From NCBI GenBank assembly GCA_900551675.1, contig URXH01000100.1, positions 1 to 6,112 of the forward strand: a stretch of DNA of 6,112 bases. The letters are read 5' to 3'. This DNA is from an uncultured bacterium. GTDB taxonomy: Bacteria; Cyanobacteriota; Vampirovibrionia; Gastranaerophilales; Gastranaerophilaceae. A model generated the notes under the pieces. That model saw only the letters and a program-made list of their open reading frames with translations. It ran no database searches and was not told the origin of the DNA. This document shows, in pieces, positions 5,808 through 6,112 of the stretch. Within the stretch, counting starts at the first letter, position 1. Every line of letters starts with the position of its first letter. The position numbers were made by a program, and so were the translations under genes.

Positions 5808-5838
5808 AAGTGTTTAATTAACACTTCATCTAACACTT
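5808..5838. promoter_or_regulatory. Inverted and direct half-sites AAGTGTTA over the transcription start
   Basis: AAGTGTT (5808-5814) and AACACTT (5820-5826) form a 7-bp inverted repeat with a five-base spacer. The octamer TAACACTT at 5819-5826 repeats exactly at 5831-5838, 12 bases on. The predicted transcription start of the 95-residue gene (about 5834) lies within the outer copy. The arrangement fits a repressor operator, or a leader RNA hairpin. A further TAACACTT stands at 6068-6075. Confidence 0.5.
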
Positions 5839-5840
5839 TT

Positions 5841-5869
5841 AATATAAACTATAAAAATTAATTTGTCAA
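5841..5869 (-). promoter_or_regulatory. Promoter of the 95-residue gene
   Basis: On the minus strand a perfect TTGACA (5869 to 5864), exactly 17 bases, and TATATT (5846 to 5841) give one of the best promoters in the window. Transcription would begin near 5834, leaving a leader of about 57 bases with a strong ribosome binding site. Confidence 0.8.
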
Positions 5870-5908
5870 CCCCTGGTATGAACTTTTATTAAGTAAGCCT
5901 CAAAATAT

Positions 5909-5917
5909 TGATATAAT
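5909..5917 (+). promoter_or_regulatory. Possible extended -10 promoter, rightward
   Basis: TGATATAAT carries both the TG extension and a perfect -10 box. No good -35 is present, which is tolerable for extended -10 promoters. Nothing that codes for protein follows in 5918-6112, so the product would be a small RNA or a gene beyond the window. AT-rich DNA makes chance matches likely. Confidence 0.35.
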
Positions 5918-5970
5918 AGGTTTCTTTAATAAAGTGCAAAATATACACTTATTCATTTAGATTAATTTTT

Positions 5971-6006
5971 TGCTTTTTTAAATTCATACAAAAAAGCATG
6001 CTTTTT
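5971..6006. terminator. Terminator-like hairpins in the gene-free right end
   Basis: TGCTTTTTT (5971-5979) pairs with AAAAAAGCA (5990-5998). Overlapping it, AAAAAGCATGCTTTTT (5991-6006) is a perfect palindrome followed by a T-rich stretch. The second could end a rightward RNA, or with the T run on the other strand a leftward RNA entering from the right. The stems are AU-rich and weak. Nothing else is recognisable from 6007 to 6112. Confidence 0.35.
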
Positions 6007-6112
6007 CTATTATTTTTTATTAATCTATACAAAATTATCATATCAGCCAAACGGGTAATTGTAAAAATAACACTTATTATATTAAATATAATTAAATCTT
6101 TTTCATACTTCC

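Noticed and set aside
1..6112. CRISPR array, transfer RNA, ribosomal RNA or transposase
   Set aside because: None seen on either strand: no regularly spaced direct repeats of CRISPR size, no cloverleaf recognised, and no transposase motif in any frame.

Overview
The window looks like a piece of an AT-rich, anaerobic, fermentative gut bacterium, most likely a Gastranaerophilales (Melainabacteria/Vampirovibrionia, the non-photosynthetic sister group of Cyanobacteria). This is inferred from the pseudopilin N-terminus (FTLAEVLITLGIIGVVAAMT), a style very common in that group, from the fermentative AdhE, and from small orphan proteins beginning like the 95-residue one here. No ribosomal RNA or marker gene confirms it.

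Layout, left to right. (1) Positions 1-782, + strand: a type IV pilin-like/type II secretion pseudopilin gene. Its 5' end lies outside the window, and it is split into two frames by a run of eight G at 289-296; seven G would give one continuous protein. An octamer tandem repeat overlaps its 5' end. (2) Positions 796-837: a perfect 17-bp hairpin flanked by A and T runs, serving as a two-way terminator between convergent genes. (3) Positions 854-3529, - strand: full-length adhE (bifunctional acetaldehyde-CoA/alcohol dehydrogenase). It has a clear promoter and a palindrome over the predicted transcription start that closely matches the Rex operator. (4) Positions 3600-4040: no gene; a cluster of hairpins and short repeats, including a second block of the same octamer seen at position 1. 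(5) Positions 4077-4778, + strand: an orphan protein of 233 residues with a promoter placed so that the mRNA may be leaderless. (6) Positions 4779-4970: a short convergent gap with a GC-rich hairpin. (7) Positions 4971-5351, - strand: a single-domain rhodanese-like protein whose ribosome binding site lies inside a perfect 12-bp inverted repeat. (8) Positions 5490-5777, - strand: an orphan 95-residue protein with a very good promoter, a strong ribosome binding site and repeated half-sites over the transcription start. (9) Positions 5870-6112: no gene; a possible rightward promoter and a terminator-like hairpin.

The genes do not form an operon or an obvious single pathway. AdhE regenerates NAD+ by reducing acetyl-CoA to ethanol, and the operator suggests redox control. 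The pseudopilin is a surface or secretion component that may be switched on and off by the G tract. The strongest candidates for something new are the homopolymer switch in the pseudopilin, the octamer repeat family, and the hairpin that hides the rhodanese ribosome binding site.
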